From assembly GCF_947503875.1 (NCBI RefSeq), contig NZ_CANNFH010000001.1:186001-250000 (forward strand): DNA of 64,000 bases, in the 5' to 3' direction. The notes under the pieces were generated by a model, which saw nothing but the letters and a program-made list of their open reading frames with translations, had not been told where the DNA came from and did no database searches. Made by a program: the position numbers and the translations under genes. This document shows positions 57,201 to 63,373 of this stretch, one piece after another. The stretch is from an uncultured Polaribacter sp. Its GTDB lineage: Bacteria; Bacteroidota; Bacteroidia; Flavobacteriales; Flavobacteriaceae. Positions within the stretch are counted from its first letter, which is position 1. Every line of letters starts with the position of its first letter.

Positions 57201-57576
57201 AGAAGGAGAGGAGATAGGTGCAATAATTGCCCAACAATACGATTTAATCTTAAATGGTTACGAAATTGGTGGAGGTTCTGTACGTGCACATAAAGCAGAA
57301 ATTTTAGAAGCAACCTATAAAAACATGGGTTATAATAAAGAGGAAATGCTAAAAAGTGTGGGTACAATGTACAAAGCTTTCCAGTATGGAGCACCACCTC
57401 ATGGTGGAATTGCTTGGGGTGTAGATCGTTTAATGATGATTTTAGAGAAAAAAGCATCCATTAGAGAAGTAATGGCTTTCCCAAAAACAGGTTCGTCAGA
57501 AGATTTATTGTTTAATGCACCATCACCTTTATCAGATAAAAAAGTAGAGGAAATGAATGTAAAAATTATAAGATAA
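54238..57576 (+). CDS. GatB-aspartyl-tRNA synthetase fusion
   Basis: A 1112-residue bifunctional enzyme. Residues 1 to about 480 are GatB: zinc Cys in CSCP and CSVC, VIGLETHVRLNT, WDRKHYEYPDNPKN, and the C-terminal tail-body with GKVIAIIGKGASG. A Lys/Ala-rich linker spans about 485-518. From about 520 to 1105 is class II AspRS of the bacterial type: OB fold (GWVASVRDHGEL, residues 542-553), motif 2 (FRDEDSRGDRQPEFTQLDIE), the GAD insertion and motif 3 (GVDRLMMIL). His550 takes the place of Leu in discriminating AspRS, and Asp is found where E. coli has Lys, which suggests a non-discriminating enzyme that also charges tRNA(Asn). Confidence 0.94.
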   Translation: MELEQLNELLKKHDLELVIGLETHVRLNTNTKLFCSCPNQEIEQPNHNICSVCTGQMGVLPAINKEAITKAIYFGKAVKSTFSNEVISWDRKHYEYPDNPKNIQITQFHNPVIPDGEVSCFRNDGSQFTVNLTQVHIEEDAAKLMHEKKISLVDFNKAGVPLIEIVTEPCIRNIEDASTYAQYIQRIVQNLGISEANLEKGEFKSDVSVSLRKKHTYNLNPRTEIKNLNSFKFMVDALKEEIEKQLNYYIENKAFRPDQTTVLWDADLKQTKTMRKKEFEADYRFISEPDLPFVNIKNVVESIDVDISSLPFAVESILIKGGVLPQDAKFFTADALRSETFVAINNQIKDPSFVAKTLVNNIGADEYANIHDIKQLTEIFQLFKADKITSVLVQNGITAYLKDSNFDYNKYFEDNTISEDKIKDAVATVISANEAIANDIKAGNQGKAGILVGKVIAIIGKGASGKVIREEILSAISNSSTTVDNQPNTKTQEPKANAKKAKKGDAIEELQQTPIIIKDNYRTHKISELSEASIQQEVTLSGWVASVRDHGELMFIDLRDSSYQIFQVRLSRETFPNLDELVKLKPETVISVSGVVVQRNEDDYNAGLRTGKLELETATLEILNLAKTLPFEIKRAAKSNEKVRFEYKFLDHRNDDVRRAIVNRHKVIKLMRDILDEEEFLEIETPILTAGTDEGAREFIVPTRKQAGSFYTLPQAPQQFKQMLMVGGFEKYFQIARCFRDEDSRGDRQPEFTQLDIEMAYASMQQIIDLNTKMFNEIVKKIYGKKWILHPFEVITYKEAMDKYGCDRPDLRYGLQMQDITAIVKDTTFQVFSKPIEEGGIVKCIKVSAKEQGNKRMSKGQIENLTAIAQQNGLGGLAYIIVNENDLQSPIIKFLGEEIATNIIKETNAQVGDIVFFSAADYATANKALDAVRQEMGRILRLINPKELKPAWVVDFPMFEKTDEGRWTFTHNPFSMPAIYDLEKHMTGEGEEIGAIIAQQYDLILNGYEIGGGSVRAHKAEILEATYKNMGYNKEEMLKSVGTMYKAFQYGAPPHGGIAWGVDRLMMILEKKASIREVMAFPKTGSSEDLLFNAPSPLSDKKVEEMNVKIIR

Positions 57577-57621
57577 TTTTTAAGCTGAAATTATTTTAGT
57601 TTTTTTAATTATTAAGGAATC

Positions 57622-57659
57622 ATCCTGCAAGGTTTTTAAAACCTCGCAGGATTTTTTTA
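57622..57659 (+). terminator. Intrinsic terminator after gatB-aspS
   Basis: Stem ATCCTGC-A-AGGTT / AACCT-C-GCAGGAT (57622-57652) with one internal mismatch, followed by seven T. It ends the gat-aspS transcript. Confidence 0.8.
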
Positions 57660-57671
57660 TTCAACCAATTA

Positions 57672-57833
57672 ATACCAATTAAACAGTAAAATAACCCATA
57701 TAAATAGTTTCTTTTTACCTTTATCTGCGTTAAAATTTTAAACCATAGCTAAGGCTATGATTAAAAATTTTGCCTTGATAAAGAAAAAAATAATTCAATT
57801 TATTTATGCATCATTTTAAAATTTAATTGGTAT
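57672..57833. mobile_element. MITE-like element with 12-bp terminal inverted repeats
   Basis: A 162-bp element bounded by ATACCAATTAAA (57672-57683) and TTTAATTGGTAT (57822-57833), a perfect 12-bp inverted repeat. The interior has nested inverted repeats, with CATAGC-TAAG-GCTATG (57744-57759) at the centre flanked by AAAATTTTAA and TTAAAAATTTT, so the whole element can fold into one long hairpin. It has no ORF. It is probably a non-autonomous element moved by a transposase in another place. Confidence 0.65.
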
Positions 57834-57910
57834 AATTATAAAATTTAAAGAGGATTATTAGAGATTTATAATTCTCTAAAATAACTTATATTTGTGTAAA
57901 ACAGTTAAAT

Positions 57911-58162
57911 ATGGACTTAACAACTAGAAAAAATATTTTTAAAGAACGTTTTGACGAAATTAAAGATGTAAATCTGATCAGTCGTTTTGAGGAGTTTTTA
58001 GAAATTCAATTGTCCAAAGAGAAAATTGTTGCGTACACTGTTCAGGGTGAACCCTTAACAAAAGAACTTTATATTGATAGGGTAAAAAATACTTTACAAT
58101 CAGTAAAAGAAGGTAATTTTACTTCAGTTGAAGATTTAGAGAAAGAATCTGAAAACTGGTAA
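57911..58162 (+). CDS. Putative antitoxin of a ParE/RelE-type pair
   Basis: An 83-residue acidic protein with a helical N-terminal part and the stretch AYTVQGEPLTKELYIDRVKNTLQSV, typical of small antitoxins that pair with ParE/RelE toxins. It is followed at 2 bp by the remains of a ParE/RelE-like toxin. A TATATTTG −7 element at 57887-57894 is a promoter candidate. With the toxin broken, the antitoxin may persist as a solitary gene. Confidence 0.6.
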   Translation: MDLTTRKNIFKERFDEIKDVNLISRFEEFLEIQLSKEKIVAYTVQGEPLTKELYIDRVKNTLQSVKEGNFTSVEDLEKESENW

Positions 58163-58163
58163 A

Positions 58164-58471
58164 ATGCCCAAAATAAAAATAGTTTGGTCTAATGAAGCAA
58201 AGGCAGATTTAAAATATATTTACAAAAGAATTTATTTAAAACCAAGTCTAAGGTCAATGCTAATAATGTAAAGCAAGATTTACTAAAGGCGAGTAAATAA
58301 ATAGAATTTGTAGAGCAATATCAAGTTGATGAAATTTTAGGCGAACCTTTTAGAAGAATACCAATAAGACATTTTAAGTTGGTTTATTATGTAGAAAATA
58401 AAACTTCAATTATCATTCTTGAAGTTTTTGATAGCTATAGAAGTCCAGATAATATTAGAAACGTAGAGTAA
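58164..58471 (+). pseudogene. ParE/RelE-type toxin pseudogene
   Basis: The ATG at 58164 reads MPKIKIVWSNEAKADLKYIYKR, the start of a ParE/RelE toxin. A frameshift near 58230 sends this frame to a stop at 58269-58271. The correct continuation in another frame carries KVNANNVKQDLLKASK, hits an in-frame TAA at 58298-58300, and then resumes as GEPFRRIPIRHFKLVYYVEN and the late FDSYRSPDNI (through 58471). Two independent lesions make it dead. The C-terminal block is typical of ParE-like toxins. Confidence 0.75.
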
Positions 58472-58487
58472 TTTTAGAACTAATTTA

Positions 58488-58518
58488 TTGCTCAATTTAA
58501 AAATCTATCTTATTTTTG
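58488..58518 (+). promoter_or_regulatory. Promoter of the trp operon
   Basis: TTG at 58488-58490, 20-nt spacer, TATTTTTG at 58511-58518, matching the Bacteroidota consensus. Transcription should start near 58525, almost at the leader ATG at 58526. Confidence 0.65.
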
Positions 58519-58525
58519 TATCACA

Positions 58526-58573
58526 ATGCAAAAAACAACAAAAAATACATGGTGGTGGAACTCTCTTATTTAA
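58526..58573 (+). CDS. trpL: trp operon leader peptide
   Basis: A 15-codon peptide, MQKTTKNTWWWNSLI, with three consecutive Trp codons (58550-58558). It is the classical sensor for tryptophan attenuation. The codons after the Trp run overlap a hairpin (58561-58581), so a ribosome stalled there blocks its formation. Confidence 0.9.
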   Translation: MQKTTKNTWWWNSLI

Positions 58574-58637
58574 TAAGTGAGAAGAAACCTGTATGTTAAA
58601 AATATAGAAAAGGCTTATCTCACGATAAGCCTTTTTG
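58561..58637 (+). promoter_or_regulatory. trp attenuator
   Basis: Hairpin 1:2 is 58561-58581 (arms CTC-T-CTTAT and ATAAG-T-GAG). Segment 2 GTGAGA (58577-58582) can pair with TCTCAC (58618-58623) as antiterminator. The terminator 3:4 is AAAAGGCTTATC / GATAAGCCTTTT (58608-58619 with 58624-58635), loop TCAC, running into a T-run at 58632-58636. This gives the E. coli-like logic in a flavobacterium. Confidence 0.82.
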
Positions 58638-58664
58638 CATAATATAGAACTAATAAAATCAAAA

Positions 58665-58740
58665 TGTCATCTCGAGCGCAGTCGAGAGGTCATTAAAAGA
58701 AGAACAAAATAAAATGTTCTCGACTGCGCTCGAACTGACA
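58665..58740. repeat. Inverted-repeat element between the trp attenuator and trpE
   Basis: Two arms, TGTCATCTCGAGCGCAGTCG and its inverted partner ending in CGACTGCGCTCGAACTGACA, are separated by an AT-rich loop of about 25 nt. Arms share TCGAGCGCAGTCGAGA. Similar arms recur in flavobacterial genomes as far as I recall. It lies in the 5' leader of trpE, and could form a stable stem in the mRNA. Confidence 0.75.
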
Positions 58741-58747
58741 ATCAGTT

Positions 58748-60139
58748 ATGAATAAAATACAATTTAAAACCATCTCAAAAACTAAAATTGCAGACACAGT
58801 AACACCTGTAGGCTTGTATTTGCGTTTTAGAGATAAATATGCAAACACACTTTTATTAGAAAGTTCAGACTATCATAGTAAAGACGAAAGTTTTACTTTT
58901 ATTGCTATAGATCCTGTAGTTTCTATAAAAGCAGAAAATCATCATTTAAGCTTTTCGCATAATGGAACGCAGTTAGAAAACCAGAAAATTGGCCGAAATT
59001 TCAATCAAATTTTTGAGAACTATAGCAAAGCAATAGACATCGATTGTCCGGCCGAATTAAAAGCCTTTAACGGTTTGTATGGTTATACAACTTATGATTC
59101 TGTTCAATATTTCGAAAATATAGAATTAAAAGTAAAAGAGGCGCCATCTGCAATACCTTTAATGCAGTATAGCTTTTACAGATTTATCATTGCCATCAAT
59201 CATTTTAATGATGAAATGACCTTGATAGAAAATATTGAAGAAGGCACAGCATCAAGAATTCAAGAAATTCAGACCATTATAGATGCACAAGCATTCAATA
59301 CACAGAAATTCGAAATTGATGGCGAAGAAACCTCAAATGTAAAAGGAGACGAATTTATAGAATATGTAAGAAAAGCAAAATCACATTGCAAAAGAGGAGA
59401 CGTTTTTCAGTTGGTTTTATCGCGCCAATTTCAACAAAAATTTAAAGGAGACGAATTTAATGTATATAGAGCCTTACGTTCTATAAACCCATCACCTTAT
59501 TTGTTTTATTTCGATTACGGTTCTTTCAAATTAATGGGTTCTTCACCAGAAGCACAAATTAAAATTTCTGCAGGTAAAGCCACTATCAATCCAATTGCAG
59601 GTACTTTTAGAAGAACTGGCGATATGGCAAAAGACATTCAGTTAGGTAAAAAATTATCAGCAGATAAAAAAGAAACTGCAGAACATGTAATGTTGGTAGA
59701 TTTAGCAAGAAATGATTTAAGTAAACATGCAGATAATGTAGAGGTAGAAGTGTTTAAAGAAGTGCAGTATTTTAGCCATGTAATTCACTTGGTTTCCACA
59801 GTTTCTGGTCAGTTAAAAGGAAATCCCATAGAAATTGTGGGCGATACTTTTCCAGCAGGAACCCTAAGTGGCGCTCCAAAATACAAAGCCATGCAGTTAA
59901 TAGATAGGTATGAAAATCAATCGCGCGGCTTTTATGGCGGTGCAGTGGGTATTATTGGTTTAGATGGCTCTGTAAATTTGGCCATTGCCATTCGTTCTTT
60001 TGTAAGTAAAAACAACGTTTTGTATTATCAAGCAGGCGCAGGAATCGTAATTCATTCAGACGAAAAAAAGGAATTACAAGAAGTAAATAACAAGTTAGCT
60101 GCATTAAAAAAAGCGCTAATTTTAGCAGAAAATATATAA
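58748..60139 (+). CDS. trpE: Anthranilate synthase component I
   Basis: A 463-residue chorismate-using enzyme of the ADC synthase fold that makes anthranilate with TrpG. Visible parts are the LLESSDYHSKDESFTFI N-terminal block, FQLVLSRQFQ, GSSPE, PIAGTFRRTGD, the metal motif around EHVMLVDLARND, and TLSGAPKYKA. Start at ATG 58748, directly after the repeat element. Confidence 0.96.
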   Translation: MNKIQFKTISKTKIADTVTPVGLYLRFRDKYANTLLLESSDYHSKDESFTFIAIDPVVSIKAENHHLSFSHNGTQLENQKIGRNFNQIFENYSKAIDIDCPAELKAFNGLYGYTTYDSVQYFENIELKVKEAPSAIPLMQYSFYRFIIAINHFNDEMTLIENIEEGTASRIQEIQTIIDAQAFNTQKFEIDGEETSNVKGDEFIEYVRKAKSHCKRGDVFQLVLSRQFQQKFKGDEFNVYRALRSINPSPYLFYFDYGSFKLMGSSPEAQIKISAGKATINPIAGTFRRTGDMAKDIQLGKKLSADKKETAEHVMLVDLARNDLSKHADNVEVEVFKEVQYFSHVIHLVSTVSGQLKGNPIEIVGDTFPAGTLSGAPKYKAMQLIDRYENQSRGFYGGAVGIIGLDGSVNLAIAIRSFVSKNNVLYYQAGAGIVIHSDEKKELQEVNNKLAALKKALILAENI

Positions 60140-60149
60140 GATATGTATT

Positions 60150-60234
60150 TGGGCGTTTTAACGGGCTTTCACTACTCGCTTTTTTTCTGAAAAAGAAAAA
60201 AGAGCTCAAACAGGTCGTTCAATCCCTAACGCAT
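60150..60234. repeat. Intergenic repeat between trpE and the 94-aa gene
   Basis: Begins GGGCGTTTTAACGGGCTTTC, passes an internal hairpin (TTTTTTC-TGA-AAAAGAAAAAA type) and ends CAATCCCTAACGCATA. GGGCGTT and AACGC at the ends form an imperfect inverted pair. The layout GGGC(G)...GGGCTTTC...hairpin...CAATCCCTAACGC is one I recall from many Flavobacterium intergenic regions. Compare with the repeat at 12991-13153. Confidence 0.6.
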
Positions 60235-60242
60235 ATTGAGAT

Positions 60243-60527
60243 ATGAAAAAAATATTTACAATTAAAAATATCATTTTAGGAATACTATTTATCTTAATTG
60301 ATTTAATTGTTTATATAATTATAGGATTTGTAATTTTATCATATGAAGATTTTTATGATGAAAGTTTAGGTGAATATTGGAGTTTAGAAAGTATGACTAC
60401 AGGTCAAAAAATAGCGTATATAGGATTTTATTTTTGGTGGATTTTAAATGTTATATTACTATTTTTTATTGCTTTTAAGATTTTTAAAAATTTAAGGAAA
60501 CCAACAATTACACAAATCCACAATTAA
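60243..60527 (+). CDS. Small membrane protein in the trp operon (94 aa)
   Basis: A 94-residue protein with two membrane helices (about residues 8-32 and 55-80), a polar acidic loop between them (YEDFYDESLGEYWSLESM), and a basic tail. I do not recognise a family. It lies between trpE and trpG on the same strand, following a repeat, so it looks like an insertion into an otherwise standard operon. Confidence 0.6.
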   Translation: MKKIFTIKNIILGILFILIDLIVYIIIGFVILSYEDFYDESLGEYWSLESMTTGQKIAYIGFYFWWILNVILLFFIAFKIFKNLRKPTITQIHN

Positions 60528-60546
60528 ACGATTACACAACAAAAAA

Positions 60547-61128
60547 ATGAAAATATTAATATTAGACAATTACGATTCGTTTACCTACAATTTGGTACAC
60601 ATGGTAGAAAAAATTACAGGAAATTTTCCCGCAGTTTTTAGAAACGATGAAATTAGTATAGAAGCCGTTGGTAATTACGATATCATTATGTTGTCTCCAG
60701 GACCAGGAATTCCAGACGAAGCCGGAATTTTAAAAGAGGTAATCAAAACCTATGCAGGTAAAAAACCAATCTTTGGCGTTTGTTTAGGTTTGCAAGCAAT
60801 TACAGAAGTTTTTGGTGGAGAAATTATTAATTTAGATGAAGTTTTTCATGGAGTTGCCACAGAAATGAAGGTCTCAGATGAAAATGCAGTGATTTTTAAA
60901 GATGTTCCAGAAACATTTTTGGCAGCACGTTATCACTCTTGGGCAGCAACAGATAAAGGTTTTCCAAACCAACTAAAAGTAACAGCAAGAGACGAAGACG
61001 GATTAATACAAGCTATAGAACATGTTGCGTATAATATTTCTGCGGTACAATTTCACCCAGAATCTATTTTAACAGATGTTGGTGAGCAGTTGGTTACGAA
61101 TTTTATAAAAAACGCAAGCCCATCCTAA
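60547..61128 (+). CDS. trpG: Anthranilate synthase component II
   Basis: A 193-residue glutamine amidotransferase class I that supplies ammonia to TrpE. Nucleophile Cys79 is in FGVCLGLQ; the His-Glu pair is in QFHPES. The last codons (NASPS) and the stop derive from a repeat beginning CCCATCCTAACCTTCCC, so the native C terminus may have been altered. Confidence 0.95.
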   Translation: MKILILDNYDSFTYNLVHMVEKITGNFPAVFRNDEISIEAVGNYDIIMLSPGPGIPDEAGILKEVIKTYAGKKPIFGVCLGLQAITEVFGGEIINLDEVFHGVATEMKVSDENAVIFKDVPETFLAARYHSWAATDKGFPNQLKVTARDEDGLIQAIEHVAYNISAVQFHPESILTDVGEQLVTNFIKNASPS

Positions 61129-61145
61129 CCTTCCCAAAGGGAAGG
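61129..61145. repeat. Hairpin CCTTCCC-AAA-GGGAAGG after trpG
   Basis: A 7-bp GC-rich stem with a 3-nt loop directly after the trpG stop. With the preceding CCCATCCTAA it forms a word that I recall from intergenic repeats in flavobacteria. There is no T-run, so it should not stop trp transcription. Confidence 0.6.
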
Positions 61146-61245
61146 AACTAGCAAGTTTGCGATAAAAGTGGGTAATAGCAAATTCAGAAAAAAGCAAAAA
61201 CAGAGAGTATAAAATTAACATAAGAGTGTTTTCCTTGGAGCTTGT

Positions 61246-61262
61246 ATTGAGCGAAGTCGAAA
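61246..61262. repeat. Half-repeat ATTGAGCGAAGTCGAAA before trpD
   Basis: A single arm of the type found in inverted form at 58665-58740 (GAGCGCAGTCGA there, GAGCGAAGTCGA here). The other arm is not found nearby, so it looks like a truncated copy. Confidence 0.45.
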
Positions 61263-61283
61263 TAGGGAAATTAAAAGGGGACA

Positions 61284-62273
61284 ATGAAAGCAATTTTAAA
61301 CAAATTATACAACCACGAAAGATTATCCAAATCTGAGGCAACACAAATCTTAAAAGATATTGCTGCAGAAAAATACAATGATGCCCATTTAGCGTCATTT
61401 ATGACGGTTTTTATGATGCGTCCAATTACTGTAGATGAACTTTCTGGTTTTAGAAATGCATTAAAAGAATTGGCCATAAAAGTAGATTTTTCAGATTATA
61501 ATACTATAGATATTGTAGGTACTGGAGGAGATGGAAAAGATACGTTTAATATATCTACTTTAACATCATTTATTGTTGCAGGAACAGGACAAAAAGTTGC
61601 CAAACATGGTAACTATTCAGTTTCTTCACAATCGGGTTCATCTGATATGTTAGAAAGTTTTGGGTACAATTTTACAAACGATGAAAGTGTTTTAAAAGAA
61701 CATTTAGAAAAAGCAAATATTTGTTTTTTACATGCGCCAAAATTTCATCCTGCCATGAAAGCTGTTAGCCCAACAAGAAAAGCGTTAAAGTTGAAAACTT
61801 TTTTTAATATGTTAGGGCCTTTGGTAAACCCAAGTTCACCAAAAAACCACATGTTAGGTACCTTTAATTTAGAAATTGCACGTTTGTACAATTATATTTT
61901 ACAAGAAGAAAATATCAATTACGGAATTATTCATGCCTTAGATGGTTATGATGAAATTTCTTTAACTAGCGGATTTAAACTATTCACTAAAAACGGAGAG
62001 CAAATTATAAACCCAGAAGATTTAGGGCAAAAAAGAATTCAGCAATCAGAAATATTTGGAGGAACTTCTGTTGCAGATGCTGCTAAAATATTTAAATCAA
62101 TTTTAGAAGGAAAAGGTACAGAAGCACAAAATAATGTAGTGTTAACAAATGCCGCTTTTGCTTTAACAATTGTAGATGAAACAAAATCTTTTGAAACTGC
62201 TTTTGCAGAAGCTAAAGATTCGCTTTTTGGTTTGAAGGCAAAACAAACCTTAGAGAGGTTAGTGAGTTTATAA
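61284..62273 (+). CDS. trpD: Anthranilate phosphoribosyltransferase
   Basis: A 329-residue enzyme that joins anthranilate and PRPP. The glycine-rich PRPP loop GTGGDGKDTFNIST and KHGNYSVSSQSGSSDMLE are typical of TrpD, and the length is normal. Separated from trpG by a 155-bp gap with two repeat fragments. Confidence 0.95.
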   Translation: MKAILNKLYNHERLSKSEATQILKDIAAEKYNDAHLASFMTVFMMRPITVDELSGFRNALKELAIKVDFSDYNTIDIVGTGGDGKDTFNISTLTSFIVAGTGQKVAKHGNYSVSSQSGSSDMLESFGYNFTNDESVLKEHLEKANICFLHAPKFHPAMKAVSPTRKALKLKTFFNMLGPLVNPSSPKNHMLGTFNLEIARLYNYILQEENINYGIIHALDGYDEISLTSGFKLFTKNGEQIINPEDLGQKRIQQSEIFGGTSVADAAKIFKSILEGKGTEAQNNVVLTNAAFALTIVDETKSFETAFAEAKDSLFGLKAKQTLERLVSL

Positions 62274-62326
62274 AAAGTACAAGACCCTTTAGGTTTTTAA
62301 AACCTGTGAGTTTTGAAAAACAAATA

Positions 62327-62497
62327 ATGACAAAAAAGAAGAAAAATTTAATTTTAATTATTCCAGCTTTCCTTTTAATAGGAACTGCAATTGGTATACA
62401 AACAAAAGAGCCCATAAAGCAGACTATTATTGGTTTAATTGTAGGAATTATAGTTTACTTTTTTATAAGATATAGAAATAAAATAATAAATAAATAA
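62327..62497 (+). CDS. Small membrane protein in the trp operon (56 aa)
   Basis: A 56-residue protein with a basic N terminus (MTKKKKN), two short hydrophobic segments (LILIIPAFLLIGTAIGI and TIIGLIVGIIVYFFI) and a basic tail. A GTG at 62306 would add seven residues; the ATG at 62327 fits better. Function unknown. It is followed directly by a repeat and then trpC. Confidence 0.5.
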   Translation: MTKKKKNLILIIPAFLLIGTAIGIQTKEPIKQTIIGLIVGIIVYFFIRYRNKIINK

Positions 62498-62571
62498 TGT
62501 CATTCCGAAAGAGGAACGATTGAAGGAATCTTTAAATTAAATATAAGATTGCTTCGTACCTCGCAATGACA
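62498..62571. repeat. Inverted-repeat element between the small gene and trpC
   Basis: Arms TGTCATTCCGAAAGAGGAAC and the partner ending GTACCTCGCAATGACA share the pattern TGTCATT...CGxxxxGAGG with its inverse. Repeat words TGTCATTCCGAA...AATGACA are common in Bacteroidota genomes as I recall. It starts directly at the stop of the small gene and ends 14 bp before trpC. Confidence 0.65.
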
Positions 62572-62584
62572 AATTAGAATACAA

Positions 62585-63373
62585 ATGACAATTTTAGATA
62601 AAATAATCGCATTTAAAAAGAAGGAAATTGCTAAAATAAAAGCAGAAATTCCTGTTCAGAAATTGGTAAAAAGCCCAAGTTTTGGTAGAACTGCATTTTC
62701 TTTAAAGAAATCTTTGTTAGAAGTAGGTTCTACAGGAATTATTGCAGAATATAAGCGTCAGTCGCCTTCTAAAGGAATTATTAACGATAAAGCAACCATT
62801 GCAGAGGTAACTAATGGATATTTAGATGCAAACGTATCTGCACAATCTATTTTAACAGATACTTCTTTTTTTGGAGGTACAATGGCAGATTTAATGGAAG
62901 CTAGAGTTATCAATCAACAAAAACCAATCTTAAGAAAAGATTTTATTGTAGATGGTTTTCAAATTGTAGAAGCAAAAGCTATTGGTGCAGATGCTATTTT
63001 ATTAATTGCATCTTGCTTAACATCCGCAGAACTTAAAAACTACGGAAACTTAGCATTAGACTTAGGTATGGAAGTTTTATATGAAGTGCATACGCAAGAA
63101 GAATTAGATAAAATTAACGATTTAGATAACAAGATTATCGGAATTAATAACAGAAATTTAAAGACTTTCGAAGTAGATTTAGAACATTCCATTAAGTTGG
63201 CAAATCAAATTCCAGATACCTGTTTAAAAGTTTCAGAAAGTGGCATTTCTGATCCAAAAATTATTACAGGTTTAAAAGAATTTGGTTTTCAAGGTTTTTT
63301 AATTGGAGAAAACTTTATGAAAACAGAAAACCCTGGAGAAGCTTGCCAAGAATTTATAGATCAAATTAGATAA
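62585..63373 (+). CDS. trpC: Indole-3-glycerol phosphate synthase
   Basis: A 262-residue TIM-barrel enzyme that closes the indole ring. It has IIAEYKRQSPSKG, the LTDTSFFGG loop, LRKDFIVDGFQI and the GINNRNLKTFEVD and SESGI motifs, all typical. Not fused to TrpF. Its stop overlaps the next start by one base (TAATG). Confidence 0.96.
   Translation: MTILDKIIAFKKKEIAKIKAEIPVQKLVKSPSFGRTAFSLKKSLLEVGSTGIIAEYKRQSPSKGIINDKATIAEVTNGYLDANVSAQSILTDTSFFGGTMADLMEARVINQQKPILRKDFIVDGFQIVEAKAIGADAILLIASCLTSAELKNYGNLALDLGMEVLYEVHTQEELDKINDLDNKIIGINNRNLKTFEVDLEHSIKLANQIPDTCLKVSESGISDPKIITGLKEFGFQGFLIGENFMKTENPGEACQEFIDQIR

Noticed and set aside
58665..58740. The inverted repeat before trpE as a second terminator
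   Set aside because: There is no T-run after the stem, and trpE must be transcribed through it.
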